From: Penium margaritaceum | Taxonomy: Eukaryota > Streptophyta > Zygnematophyceae > Desmidiales > Peniaceae | Direction of reading: 5' to 3' | Length of the DNA: 64,000 nt | Assembly (NCBI GenBank): GCA_023375785.1 | Contig: SZWC01000082.1 | Coordinates: 143,243-207,242 of the forward strand | Shown here: piece by piece, positions 40,523 to 50,760 of the stretch | Numbering within the stretch: the first letter of the stretch is position 1 | How the letters are laid out: each line of letters starts with the position of its first letter | Made by a program: the position numbers and the translations under genes | Notes under the pieces: generated by a model | Database searches by the model: none | The model's input: the letters and a program-made list of their open reading frames with translations, nothing else | Told to the model about the DNA's origin: nothing

Positions 40523-43500
40523 GGTCAGAGGGGTAAACAATGGTTTCGGAATATAAACTCCCACCTAGTAAGTACAACGACCTTCAATGGGTAGTAGCAC
40601 AGTATGGCTAACATGGACAATGACCGACCACAGTAGGAATATGTACTGCCTTTGACCAATGAAATTTGCTTTGTGTGGTCAACGTTGACAAGTCATAATA
40701 CAAGTCACAAATGCTCAAAGGGGTAAACAATGATTTGGGAACACCAGGTTTCAACTAGCAAGCACAAGGAACTTCAATATGTAGTGGCACGGTTTGGCTA
40801 CCATGTACAATGACCCACGAAAGTAGGCAATTGTCACTTACCATTACCAAATAATGTCACTATGTGTTGTCAACTTTGACAACTCATAATAGGAGTAACA
40901 AATGGTCATAGAGGGAAACAATGGTTTGTGAATACTAGTTATCGATTAGCAAGTACACAGACCTACAATATGAATTGGCACAGTGTGACTACCATGCACA
41001 CTGACCAACCAAAGCATGCATATGTCACTGACCATGACCAAAGAATTTCACTTCATGTGGTCAACGTTGACAACTCACAACAAGAGTCACAGATAGTCAG
41101 ATGGGGTAACAATGATTTGGGAACACTGGCTATTAACTAGAAAGCACAAAGACTTTCAGTACGTAGTGACACGGCATGGCAACCACGTAGAGTGACAAAC
41201 CAAAGTAGGCATATGCCACTAACCATGACCAAAAGAATTTCACAGTGTGTGGTCAGCGTTGAAAACTCATAACACGAGTCACAAATGGCAAGAGGGGGAA
41301 ACAATGGGTTGGGAACACTAGTTGTCAAGTAGCAAGTACAAACACCTTCAACAAGTAGTGGCACGGTGTGGCTAGCGTGCACAGAGACCAGCCAAAGGAT
41401 GCATACGTCCATGAGTATGACCAAATACGTCCACTATGTGTGGTCAACATTCACAACTCATAACACGAGTCACAAATGGTCAGAGGGAGAGAAAATGGTT
41501 TGGAAACCCTATGTATTGACTAGAAAGGACAAAGAACTTCAGTACGTAGTGGCACGATGTGGCTACTATCCACACTGAACAGCCAGACTAGGCATATTTC
41601 ACCGACCATTACCAAATAATTTCAGTACGGTTGGTCAACGTTCACAATGCAAACATGAGTCACGAATGGTCAGAAGGGGGAAGGAATGGTTTCGCAATGA
41701 TATTTCCCACCTAGCAAGTACAATGACCTTCAATAAGTAGTAGCACAGTGTGGCTACCATGCACAATGACCAACCAAAGTAGGCATATGTACTGCCTCTG
41801 AGCAAAGAAATCTGTTGTGTGTGGTCAACATTGACAACTCATAATACGAATCACAAATGGTCAGAGGGGGAAACAATGGGTTGGGAATACCAGGTATCAA
41901 CTAGCAAGCACAGGGACCTTTAACAAGTAGTGGCAGGGTTTGGCTGCCATGTACAATGACCAACAAAAGTAGGCATGTGACACTGACCATGACCAACAAA
42001 TGTCACTATGGTCAACTTTGACAACTCATAACACAAGTCACAACTGGTCAGAGGGGGAAACAATGGTTTGTTAGTACTAGTTATCAATTAGCAAGTACTA
42101 ATACCTGCAATATGTAGTGGCTCAGTGTGGCTACGCTGCACGTTGACCAACCAAAGTATGCATATGTCACTGACCATGACCAAAGAATTTCACTTAACGT
42201 GGTCAACATTGACAACTCACAACAAGAGTCACAGATAGTCAGAGGGGGTAACAATGGTTTGGGAACACTAGTTATCAACTAGAAATCACAAAGACCTTCA
42301 GTACTAAGTGACACGGCGTGGCAACCATGTACAGTGACAAACAAAAGTAGTCATATGCCACTATCCATGACCAAAAGAATTTCACATTGTGTGGTCAACG
42401 TTGAAAACTCATGACACGAGTCACAAATGGTGAGAGGGGGAAACAATGGGGTGGGAACACTAGTTATCAACTAGCAAGTACAAGCACCATCATTAAGTAG
42501 TTGTACGGTGTGGCTAGCGTGCACAGTGACCAACCAAATGATGCATACGTCACTGACTATGACCAAAGAAGTCCACTATGTGTGGTCAACATTGACAACT
42601 CATAACACGAGTCACAGATGGTCAGAGGGAGAGACAATGGTTTTGGAACCCTATGTATTGACTAGAAAGGACAAATAAATTCAATACAAAGTGACACGGT
42701 GTGGCTACTATGCACACTGAACAACCAAACTAGGCATATGTCACTGACCATGACGAAAGAATTTCCATATGGGTGGTCAACGTTCACAACCCATAACACG
42801 AGTCACAAATGGTCAGTGGGGGAAACAATGGTTTTGCAATATTAGTTTTTATCTAGCAAGGACAACGACTTTCAAAATGTAATAGCACGGTGTGGCTACC
42901 ATGCACAAGGACCCACCAAAGTAGGCACGTGTATTGCCTTTGACCAAAGAAATCCGCGGTGTGTGGTCAATGTTGACAACTCATAAAAGGAGTCATAAAT
43001 GGTCAGAGGGGGAAACAATGATTTGGGAACACCAGGTATCAACTAGAAATCACATGGACATTCAATCAGTAGTAGCACGGTGTGGCTACCATGTACAATG
43101 ACCAACCAAAGTAGGCATGTGTCACTGACCATGACCAAAGGATGTCATTATATGTGGTCAACTTTGGCAATTCATAACCAGAGTCACAAATGGTCAGAGG
43201 GCGAAACAATGATTTTTGAATACTAGTTATCAATTAGCAAGTACATAGACCTTCAATATGTGGTGGCACAGTGACCAACCAAAGCATGCATATGTCACTG
43301 ACCATGACCAAAGAATTTCACTTTATGTGGTCAACGTTGACAACTCACAAGAAGAGTCACAGAAAATCAGAGGGGGTAACAATGGTTTGGGAACACTAGC
43401 TATCAACTAGAAAGCACAAAGACGTTCAGTATGTAGTGACATGGCGTCGCAACCATGTGCAAGGACAAACCAAAGTAGGTGTATGCCGCTAATCATGACC

Positions 43501-43655
43501 AAAAGAATTGCATAGTGTGTGGTCAACGTTGAAAACCTATAACAGGAGTCACAAATGGTCAAAGGGGGAAACAATGGGTTGGGAACACTAGTTATCAAAT
43601 AGCAAGTACAAAGATCTTCAACAAGTAGTGGCACGGTGTGGCTAGCGTGCATAGC

Positions 43656-44487
43656 TGTCAAAATAATGCAGGCATGAGAATGGCATGAGCAGAAGCAAGC
43701 AAAAGCATCCAAACATGCACAGGTATGTCAGCAATTATGTCGAAAGTGAGAGTGGTCCTGAGGAGCTTGACGCGGAGCGTGATGGAAGCGGAGGAGCAAA
43801 GGAGGTGAGGTAGACGCGCTATTTGAGGGAGAGAGCAAGGGTGAGACGAGTGATGGAGAGCTGAGATCTGAGCAAAGAAGCGAGAGTAACGGAGCGAAGA
43901 TATGAGAGCTGATAATGGCTTGGAGAAGACAAGGTATGCAAGGTACGAGCAGAGCAAAGACACAGCGGCGAAGTTGCGGAACCAAATGGGAATAGGATGG
44001 AAAGAACTGTTCTGGCTAAACTAGGAGGGTATGAACATCCTCCTTATATCAAAGATTGAACAGGAAAAACATGTGCAACGGCTTCTTGTGCACTAGCCAG
44101 ACGTGCTTGCGGTCGGGCCGCATATTAGGGGATTACTCGGTATCGTTCCGTCGGTCGGTTCTCACCGTCAACGGTTCGTGTGTGATGGGACGGAGGTGGT
44201 TCATGCCGAGGCATGAATCGTTATTGAGGGTGCTTGACATTCTCCGAGGGAGGACGAGCAAGGGACTGATGGGGATGAACCCATGAGCTGTCCTGCCTTG
44301 ACAGAGACATAAGTCTGACACCCGCCTTTGAACCTGTCAAGGCTAGGGGTCTCTCCAGCGTCTTCTATTTCTTCGGAATAAGTTGTAATTCACGGCCCCT
44401 CTCCAGTAGGTGACAAGGTCTTGGCTCATGAGGGGTAAGTTGTAATCATGCTTGGCTTGGAGAAAGTTAAGTGTAGTGTTGACTACA
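43656..44487 (-). mobile_element. Probable solo LTR of an unidentified LTR retrotransposon
   Basis: This 832-bp block interrupts the satellite. On the plus strand it begins TGTCAAAATAATGC and ends GTTGACTACA, so its ends are TGT...ACA. Read on the minus strand it has a TATA-like GATATAAGGAGG (complement of about 44,038-44,052), followed by a long pyrimidine-rich stretch and a TTTTGACA end, the usual order of U3, R and U5. Inside are a perfect 9-bp inverted repeat (CCTTGACAG at 44,296-44,304, CTGTCAAGG at 44,334-44,342) and a direct repeat AAGTTGTAAT (44,380 and 44,437). It has no recognisable coding sequence and no similarity I can see to the copia element next to it. The flanks show no target duplication, and the satellite jumps from E to D across it. 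A non-LTR insertion is the alternative. Confidence 0.6.
44296..44342. repeat. 9-bp perfect inverted repeat in the solo LTR
   Basis: CCTTGACAG (44,296-44,304) and CTGTCAAGG (44,334-44,342) are perfect complements around a 29-base spacer. In LTRs such structures can be regulatory or part of RNA folding. No function is assigned. Confidence 0.7.
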
Positions 44488-44729
44488 TGTGGTCAACGTT
44501 GACAACTCACAACTAGAGTCAGAGATAGTCACAGGGGGTAACAATGATTTGGAAACACTGGCTATCAACTATAAAGCACAAATACCTTCAGTACGTATTG
44601 ACACGGCATGGCAACCATGTACAGTGACAAAGCAAAGTAGGAATACATCACTAGCCAGGACCACAAATAATTTCACAGTGTGTGGCCAACGTTGAAAACT
44701 CATAACATGAGTCACAAATGGTCAGAGGG
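44488..44729 (+). repeat. Satellite remnant (D then partial E) between two insertions
   Basis: The segment resumes satellite at TGTGGTCAACGTTGACAACT in a D monomer, continues into E (GTGTGGCCAACGTTGAAAAC) and stops at GTCAGAGGG where the copia element begins. It is only about one and a third monomers long, so two insertions lie within about 250 bp of each other. Confidence 0.9.
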
Positions 44730-44735
44730 TGAATT

Positions 44736-45467
44736 TGTTACGTTTTGCCCCGTGCCATGCCCTGGAGTTGTTGTTTTCAGGGTGATGGCACCAGATCCTT
44801 GTACAGCGCATGTTGGCATAAGTGGATGGATGTTTCACAAACTAGAGGAAACCCTGGATCAGCTGCAAGTTGTATTGCAGCAACCGGCTAAAATTTGAGG
44901 GAGTTATGGTCCGTCAAAGTTGGGAGGCGGTGCTGGTCGTCCGGGTTTGGACGGCAGACTTGGTACTGGCCGGAAAATTGATTTGGCGGTGACCAGTTCG
45001 ACTCCCACCACACACACCATGGCCGAGGCGCCCCTTGGGGGATGCTAGCAGCAATATCCCATGGTTCATTGGAGCCATGTGTACTTCGGAATGGCGGTCT
45101 GACTCTTCATTGGGGTCCATGGCGATTCGGGCGCCAGTCACTCATGCTAGTGCTCTGTCAGGGACAGAGACTCAATGATGCACTCCGAATCGCGTATCAG
45201 GCACTACGGTGGTCCAAATCACGCGCGCTTTGATGCGTTGGAAAGCTTGTGACTAGCACTATAACTTTGCTGACTTTATTTGTGTCCAGTAATCCACTCA
45301 AAATTGACCCCTAGCTCTTCGAACTTTGGTTGTTGCTGAATTGTGTCAGAACTCTGCTCACATAGTGTGCGGCGACCAGAAAGCGCACACTACGTCTAAG
45401 ACTGCTGCCCAAAAGAGTTGTGAACCTCAGGACGTGATCAGGCCATGTTGGAACCACATTTCCAACA
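44736..45467 (+). mobile_element. Candidate 5' LTR/leader of element 1
   Basis: The non-coding stretch upstream of gag begins TGTTACG (44,736) just inside the satellite junction, and TCCAACA ends at 45,467, giving matching TGTT...AACA ends and a length of about 730 bp. There is no second LTR to confirm the borders, and I see no standard initiator-methionine primer-binding site after it. Support comes from 60,347-60,610, whose reverse complement is collinear with about 45,220-45,467 and also ends at the satellite border. Confidence 0.45.
44996..45004 (+). promoter_or_regulatory. Pol III B-box-like motif in the leader of element 1
   Basis: GTTCGACTC fits the tRNA/SINE B-box pattern GWTCRANNC and is followed by CCACCACACACACCA, so the stretch resembles the T-arm and 3' end of a tRNA. 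No convincing A box or cloverleaf was found upstream. It may be a fragment of a tRNA-derived SINE caught in the element, or chance. Confidence 0.25.
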
Positions 45468-45589
45468 AAGGGTGATGGGCCCACGGCCCTCACGGGTCCC
45501 AAAAGTTCATGGCTTCCGCTGCGGACAGGAGGAGCGTCTCGGACAACCTCGCTGTCAACGTCTGACGACATAGGTAGCAGAAGGACAAC

Positions 45590-46410
45590 ATGGCGCTGAG
45601 AGCGAAGTGAGAGCTGATCCAGACGTATGTGGGTGGACCTGGCTTTGGGCTGTGGAGGTGGCACTTTGAGATCTACCTTGCACACAAGGGGCTACTCGAC
45701 GTGATGAAGGGCACGGAGGTCTTCGATAAGAAGACCGCGATAGACGAGGAGCAGCCGGCCTTTGCAGAGAAAAATACCGAAGCGCTCATGCTCCTGTTGG
45801 CGTCTACCGCCGAGAACCAATGGGGCTACTTCCAAGGCAGCGTGCTGGCTGCCGAGGCATGGAAAAGGCTTTGCACCATCCACCAATCGACATCGCTTGC
45901 AAAACGGATCTTTGCGATGAAGCGGCTTCTAACGGTGAGGATCGAGGAGGACGAGGACATCCTCACTGCCATGTAGCAGACTGAGTTCCTCGCCTCACAA
46001 TGCAACAATGTGGGATGGAAGGTCGACTCTCAACTACAGGCGATGGCCCTCCTCATAGCTCTACCTGACACTTGGAGCCCCCTCATTACCGTCCTTGGTG
46101 GATGGGCGAAGGACAAGCTCACCTATGGCGCACTCGCCGAGTATATCTGCAACGAGGCGCAACGTCGCAGTGGCGGCAAGGCCTCGTTGTCCTCATCAGC
46201 CCTGGTCACCAAAAGGCGCGGTGACGGCAGTGGCGGCAAGGGAGGCGGCGGAAAGGGTGGTGGCAAGAAGGGCGTCAAGAAGGGTGCGTGCCACAATTGT
46301 GGCAAGGATGGCCATTGGGCCCGCGAGTGCCCGCAGGAGGCGAAGGCCGGCGGCAAGGACGCCAAAGGCAAGAAGGCGCTCCTCAACGGCACCACAAACC
46401 ACAACCTCAA
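45590..46410 (+). mobile_element. gag remnant of copia element 1 with CCHC zinc knuckle
   Basis: The translated stretch resembles the UBN2-type gag of plant copia elements. Early motifs are YVGGPGFGLWRWHFEIYL and an ALMLLLAS-x-AENQWGYF-like stretch, followed by AWKRLCTIHQSTSLAKRIFA, which corresponds to the usual AW..L...Y...S...K..L segment. A glycine- and lysine-rich linker precedes the nucleocapsid knuckle CHNCGKDGHWAREC at about 46,289-46,330 (C-x2-C-x4-H-x4-C). Gag would form the particle and bind RNA. This copy is a broken fossil. Confidence 0.85.
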
Positions 46411-46414
46411 AGGG

Positions 46415-46720
46415 GCCAACAGGCGGTGCCTGGATTCTGGCGCCAAGGAGCACACCCAGGACGAGAAGGTGGGATTCATCCGCTACACCAAATCTGCCAA
46501 GTCTATGGTGGTCGCAAACGACAAAGTCAAGCCGGCGGCCGGCCAAGGAGACCGTGAGGTGAAGGTGGAGGTGAACGGTAAGAAGATGTTGCCTGTCATC
46601 CGTGATGTGCAATATGTCCCGGGCCTGGCTGACACTCTAAGTGTTAGTCACTTGACGGATAAGGGGTACGAGGTGCTCTTCCATAGGAAAGGCGCAGTGG
46701 TGCGCATGGACGACGATGGC
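46415..46720 (+). mobile_element. Aspartic protease remnant of copia element 1
   Basis: CLDSGAKEHT at about 46,424 aligns with the copia protease active-site region (usually LDSGAT-x-H). It is followed by the VQYVPGL-type segment and SVSHLTDKGYEVLF, which in this family lead into GAG-pre-integrase. The protease would cleave the gag-pol polyprotein. It is treated only as a fossil part of the element. Confidence 0.8.
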
Positions 46721-47830
46721 GAAGTTGTGCTGGAAGCAAAGCGCAAGGACGGTCTCTACATTGTGGAGACAAAGGTGATCCCCGCAGCAGCAGACGCAGA
46801 AGATTTGCAAGAACGTGCTGTCAACTTGGCCAAAGGAGGAGGAGCTGATCTGGAGCTCTGGCACTGGCGGCTGGGGCATTCGTCGCCCGCAGTCGTGAAG
46901 GAGATGGAAAAGCAGGACATGGTCCACAGCCTCGACATCAGCGGTACAGCAGACGCGGTGGCAGATGGAGAAGTGCACGAAAAGTGCAAGCCTTGCATTT
47001 TGGGCAAGGCGAGGCACAAGCCGTTCAACGAGAACGTGGAGTGCGCGTAGAACCTGGAGGAGGTTGTGCATAGTGATGTGTGCGGACCGTTCAAAACACC
47101 GTCAAAAGGTGGTGCGCGGTACTTTGTCACCTTCCTCGATGACTGGAGCAGAAAACTCTATGTGTACTTCATGTGGCGGAAGGGCATGGTGCTGGACCGG
47201 TTGAAGGAGAATGTCGCCACTGTGGAGAGGCAGACTTGCCGCAAGGTCAGAGCGCTACGCAACAACAACGACGGAGAGTACGTGGGCTGCAGTGGGTGGC
47301 TGAAGGAGCAGGGCATCAAGTGGGAGCACACAACTCCCTACTTGCCACAATCTAATGGCGTGGTGGAGTGAGCAAACAAGACGCTGCTGAACATGGTCCG
47401 TACGATGCTCGTGGACGCGGGATTGCCGCGGAGCTTCTGGGCGGAAGCGGTGCGTACGGCAAGCTACACCATCAACCTCTCCCCAACAGCGGTGTTGAAG
47501 GGGAAGTGCGGCTATAAGCCGCGGCATGAGGTATGGAGTGGGCGCAAGCCAAGTGTGGCACACCTAAAGGTTTCTGAGTGCAAGGCACACGCGATGGTGC
47601 AGGCGGCACAACGGCGCGACGGAAAACTGGACCCACGCGCCAAACCTTGTCTCTTCCTTGGCTACGAGAGCACGCTTAAGGCGTACAGGCTCTGCGGCGT
47701 GAGCAAGGAGGAGATATTCAGCGGCCGTGACGTTGAGTTTGACAAGCAGCAGACCTACAGCAGCAGCAGCAGTGACATCAGCGTGGTGGGCTCTCCAAAG
47801 CAGGGGGAGTGGTTCCACCTCCTAACCAAT
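46720..47830 (+). mobile_element. Integrase region remnant of copia element 1
   Basis: The zinc-binding HHCC module is visible as LWHWRLGH followed by CKPCILGKARHKPF (about 46,855-47,025). The rve core follows with HSDVCGPFKTPSKGG, YFVTFLDDWSRKLYVYFM, NNDGEYVG and TTPYLPQSNGVVE (about 47,065-47,370), covering the D, D and E acidic positions of retroviral-type integrases. The C-terminal part carries KPCLFLGYES and RDVEFDKQQTYS, then an acidic, glutamine-rich linker typical of copia elements before reverse transcriptase. The family role is insertion of the cDNA into the host chromosome. Confidence 0.88.
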
Positions 47831-48214
47831 GAGGAGGAGCCGGCGCACGCCGACACTGACAAAGCCTCTTTGGAGAGCAACGGTGCTGGGATGCAGCAGG
47901 GTGATGGTGCAAACGAAGGTGCCCCAGAGGCACAAGACGCAGCAACTGAAGCAGAGGAGGCCGAGGACGCAAACGGGGCTGCTGAGGAGCAGCAACAAGA
48001 CCAGGCGCCGGTGTCACCGAAATCACCGCAATGCAGCAGAAGGCAGAAAAATGTGGCAAAACGATAAGACGCAGCAATGGGCAGCTCGATCGGCATGGCA
48101 CGATACATGATGGAAGCAGTAGCGGAGCCAGAAACCGTACAAGGGGCGCTTGCACGGCCTGAAGCGGAGCAGTGGGACGCAACTAACTAGTCAGAGCTTG
48201 CGTCCATTGCGGAG

Positions 48215-48960
48215 AACGACACTTGGGAGCTTGTGGATCGGCCAAGGTCATCGGCTCCAAGTGGGTCTTCAAAACGAGGTACAACAAGGAGGGTAGAGTG
48301 GAGAAGTACAAGGCGCGGCTGGTGGCGAAGGGGTTTGCACAACGCAAGGGTGAGCACTACGACGAGACGTTTGCCCCCGTTGCCAAGTTGACGAGCATCC
48401 GGGCAATCCTCGCGGTGGCAGCTGCCAAGGACATGGAGCTATACCAAATGGACATGAAAACTGTGTTCCTGAATGGAATTATTGACAAGGAGATCTTCAT
48501 GGAGGTGCCAAAGGGGGTGGACGCGCCAGAGGGCAAGGTGTGCAAGCTGTGCAAGTCTTTGTATGGGCTAAAACAGTCGTCGCGGTGTTGGTACCAGCAG
48601 ATGGATGGCTACATGGCGTAGCTCGGCTTCAAGCGCTATGAATCTGATCACAGTGTCTACGTGCGGCACAACAATCTACTCCATCAGATCGTTGCACTCT
48701 ACGTGGATTACCTGATTTTGTGTTCATCTGACCTGCAAGCTCTACAGCACTTGAGGGAGCAGCTGAGCAGCAGATTTCAGATGTCCGACATGGTGGAAAT
48801 GGAGTACAACCTCGGGGTGAGCGTAACGCGGAACCGGAGGACGCGCACTCTTGAGCTGGGGCAGGCCAAGTACGTGGCCGAAGTGCTGAGGCGGTACGGC
48901 ATGGAGGACTGCAAACCGGTTGGCAGTCTGGTCTCCACAACTTGAGACCTGAGCGCGGCA
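48215..48960 (+). mobile_element. Reverse transcriptase (RVT_2) remnant of copia element 1
   Basis: Copia RT signatures follow in order: GSKWVFKTRYN, KARLVAKGFAQRKG, YDETFAPVAKLTSIR, ILAVAAAKDMELYQMDMKT, EVPKGVDAPEGKVCKL, KSLYGLKQSSRCWYQQMD and then the catalytic-loop region near 48,695-48,725, ending with a LELGQAKYVAEVLRRYGM segment. The match to the Ty1/copia RVT_2 family is unambiguous. Its family role is copying element RNA into cDNA within the particle. Confidence 0.9.
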
Positions 48961-48999
48961 ATGTCACCGCAAAAAAAAAGAAGAGCGGGAGGACATGGA

Positions 49000-49717
49000 G
49001 GGGGTGCCGTACCAGTCCGCACTGGGCAGCCTCGTGTACGCCATGGTGGCAACTCGACCGGACCTGGCCTACGCGGTGGGTCAAGTAAGCAGATACGTGG
49101 CCGATCCAGGGCCACTACAGTGGCTGGCGGTCAAGTGCATCCTGCGCTACCTGCAGGCAGCGCGGCACTCGTGCATGAGGTATGACAGCAAGGGAGGATC
49201 GACCCCTCGTGTCTGGTCTGCTACACGGATGCAGACCATGATGGCAATGTGGACAAACGGCAGTCCACCTCTGGCTACGTGCTCTTCCTCGCAGGTGCAG
49301 CGGTCTCATGATGCAGCAGAAAACAGGACTGTGTCGCCACCTCGAACAGTGGAAGCAAAGAACATTGCTTTGGCCGACGTGGTAAAAGAGGCAATGTGGC
49401 TCCGCAGGCTATTATGGGAGCTTGGCGTGCTACAACGGGAGCCTACGGTGGTACAAGAGGATAACACCGGCTCCATCTTGCTGACCAACAACCCAGCACA
49501 GCACGAGAAGACGAAGCACATTGACGTGCGTTACCACTATGCACCCGACATGGTCCAAAAGGGACAGGTTTTGCTACAACGTTGTAGTACGACGCACATG
49601 CTTGCGGATTGCTTGACCAAGGTGCAGCCCAGAGATCGGCATGTCCTCAATGTGGCAGGCCTTAGGCTTGCGGGCTATGATGGGCTCAAGAGCGCTGTGG
49701 AAGATGAGCAGGAGTGA
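49000..49717 (+). mobile_element. RNase H remnant of copia element 1
   Basis: The stretch starts YQSALGSLVYAMVATRPDLA and YAVGQVSRYVADPGPLQW, the standard connection between copia RT and RNase H. It continues with RTVEAKNIALADVVKEAMWL, VVQEDNTGSILLTNN, HEKTKHIDVRYHY and ADCLTKVQPRDRH, all Ty1-type RNase H signatures. It ends close to a purine-rich stretch (about 49,699-49,727) where a polypurine tract would lie. Confidence 0.9.
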
Positions 49718-50589
49718 GCAGGGAGGCAATGTGTCACTGACCATGACCAAAGAATGTCACTATGTGTGGTCAATTCTGACAACTAATAACAGGAGTTACA
49801 AAATGGTCAGAGAGGGAAACAATGACTTGTGAACACTAGTGATCGATTAGCAAAAACAACGACCTTCAATATGTAGTGGCACAGTGTGGCTACAATGCAC
49901 AGTGACCAACCAAAGTATGTATATGTCACTCACCATGACCACAGAATTTCACTTCATGTGGTCAACGTTGACAATTCACAACAAGAGTGATAAATAGTCA
50001 TAGGGGCAACAATGGTCTAGGAACACTGACTATCAACTAGAAAGCACAAAGACCTTCAGTACGTAGTGACACGACGTGGAAACCATGCACAGCCTCAAAC
50101 CAAAGTAGGCATATGCCACTAACCATGACCAAAAGAAATTCACAGTGAGTGGTGAACGTTGAAAACTCATAACACGAGTCACAAATGGTCACTGGGGGAA
50201 ACAATGGGTTGGGAACACTAGTTATCAACTTGCAAGTACAAAGACCTTCAACAAGTAGTAGCATGGTATAGCTAGCATGCACAGTGACAAACCAAAGGAT
50301 GCATACGTCGCTCACTTTGACCAAATACGTCCACTATGTGTGGTTAACATTGACAGCTCATAACACGAGTCACAAATGGTCAGAGAGAGAGACAATGGCT
50401 TGGGAACCCTACGTATTGACTAGAAAGGACAACGAGCTTCAAAATGTACAGGCACGATGTGGCTACTATGCACACCAAACAAGGAAACTAGGCATATGTT
50501 AGTGACCATGACCGAAGAATTTCAGTATGGGTAGTCAACGTTCACAACCCATAACACGAGTCACAAATGGTCAGATGGAACCAATGGTT

Positions 50590-50760
50590 TTGTAATACTA
50601 GTTTTCAACTAGCAAGTACAACGACCTTCAATAAGCAGTAGCACAATGTGGCTACCATGCACAATTACTGACCATAGTAGGCATGTGTCACGGACCATGA
50701 CCAAAGAATGTCACTATATGTGGTCAACTTTGACAACTCATAACACGAGTGACAAACGGT
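50590..50760 (+). repeat. A-to-C junction lacking B in a five-monomer unit
   Basis: The A monomer ends ATTACTGACCATAGTAGGC and is followed directly by the C-type head ATGTGTCACGGACCATGACC, without the TACTGCCTTTGACC that marks B. The F-to-F distance is about 939 bp, five monomers. The join lies at the GTAGGCAT word shared by monomer borders, so exactly one monomer was lost in phase. Confidence 0.85.

Larger units (their letters stand above)
12808..43654 (+). repeat. Higher-order satellite array, block 1 (six ~189-bp monomers per ~1.13-kb unit)
   Basis: The block is a head-to-tail satellite of about 189-bp monomers. All share words such as GAGTCACAAATGGTCAGAGG, CTAGCAAGTACAAAGACC and GGCACGGTGTGGCTACC. 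Six types follow one another in fixed order. A carries CAGTATGGGTGGTCAACG and CACAACCCATAAC; B carries TACTGCCTTTGACC and GAACACCAGGTATC; C carries GAATACTAGTTATCGATTAG; D carries CACTTCATGTGGTCAACG and GAACACTGGCTATC; E carries GGCTAGCGTGCAC; F carries AGGGAGAGACAATGG and CTACTATGCACACC. Successive F monomers are typically 1,115-1,146 bp apart, for example at about 17,621, 18,744, 19,875 and 21,021. There are roughly 27 units, several shortened by whole monomers. Types differ from one another more than copies of one type do, which is the signature of a higher-order repeat, as in alpha satellite. Short ORFs of 60-80 codons on both strands follow monomer length and are not taken as genes. Confidence 0.95.
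44730..49727 (+). mobile_element. Decayed Ty1/copia LTR retrotransposon (element 1)
   Basis: This element of about 5 kb is inserted in the satellite. In order it holds a leader or candidate 5' LTR, gag with a CCHC knuckle, aspartic protease, GAG-pre-integrase and integrase core, integrase C-terminal region, RVT_2-type reverse transcriptase and RNase H. Integrase before reverse transcriptase places it in Ty1/copia (Pseudoviridae). Coding DNA is clearly more GC-rich than the satellite. The element is broken, with roughly eight interruptions across gag-pol, and no 3' LTR is visible: coding ends just before a purine-rich stretch, and satellite follows at once. Without an LTR pair I cannot date it directly; the domains remain easy to read, so I infer intermediate age. 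No target duplication is seen. A second copy of the same family lies at 60.8-64.0 kb. Confidence 0.93.

Noticed and set aside
12808-43654. A canonical CENP-B box in the satellite
   Set aside because: I searched by eye for the TTCG....A..CGGG core and found no recurring match. The centromere suggestion therefore rests on organisation only.
43658-43985. Minus-strand ORFs of 85-101 codons in the LTR-like block
   Set aside because: They are low-complexity serine/leucine translations of a pyrimidine-rich stretch typical of an LTR, with no domain signature and overlapping in two frames.
44056-44286. Plus-strand 76-codon ORF in the LTR-like block
   Set aside because: It has no recognisable motif and lies within a segment better explained as an LTR; an overlapping minus-strand ORF of similar length exists.
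46123-48182. Long minus-strand and off-frame ORFs over the copia gag-pol region
   Set aside because: They are shadows of GC-rich coding sequence; only the plus-strand frame shows copia domains.
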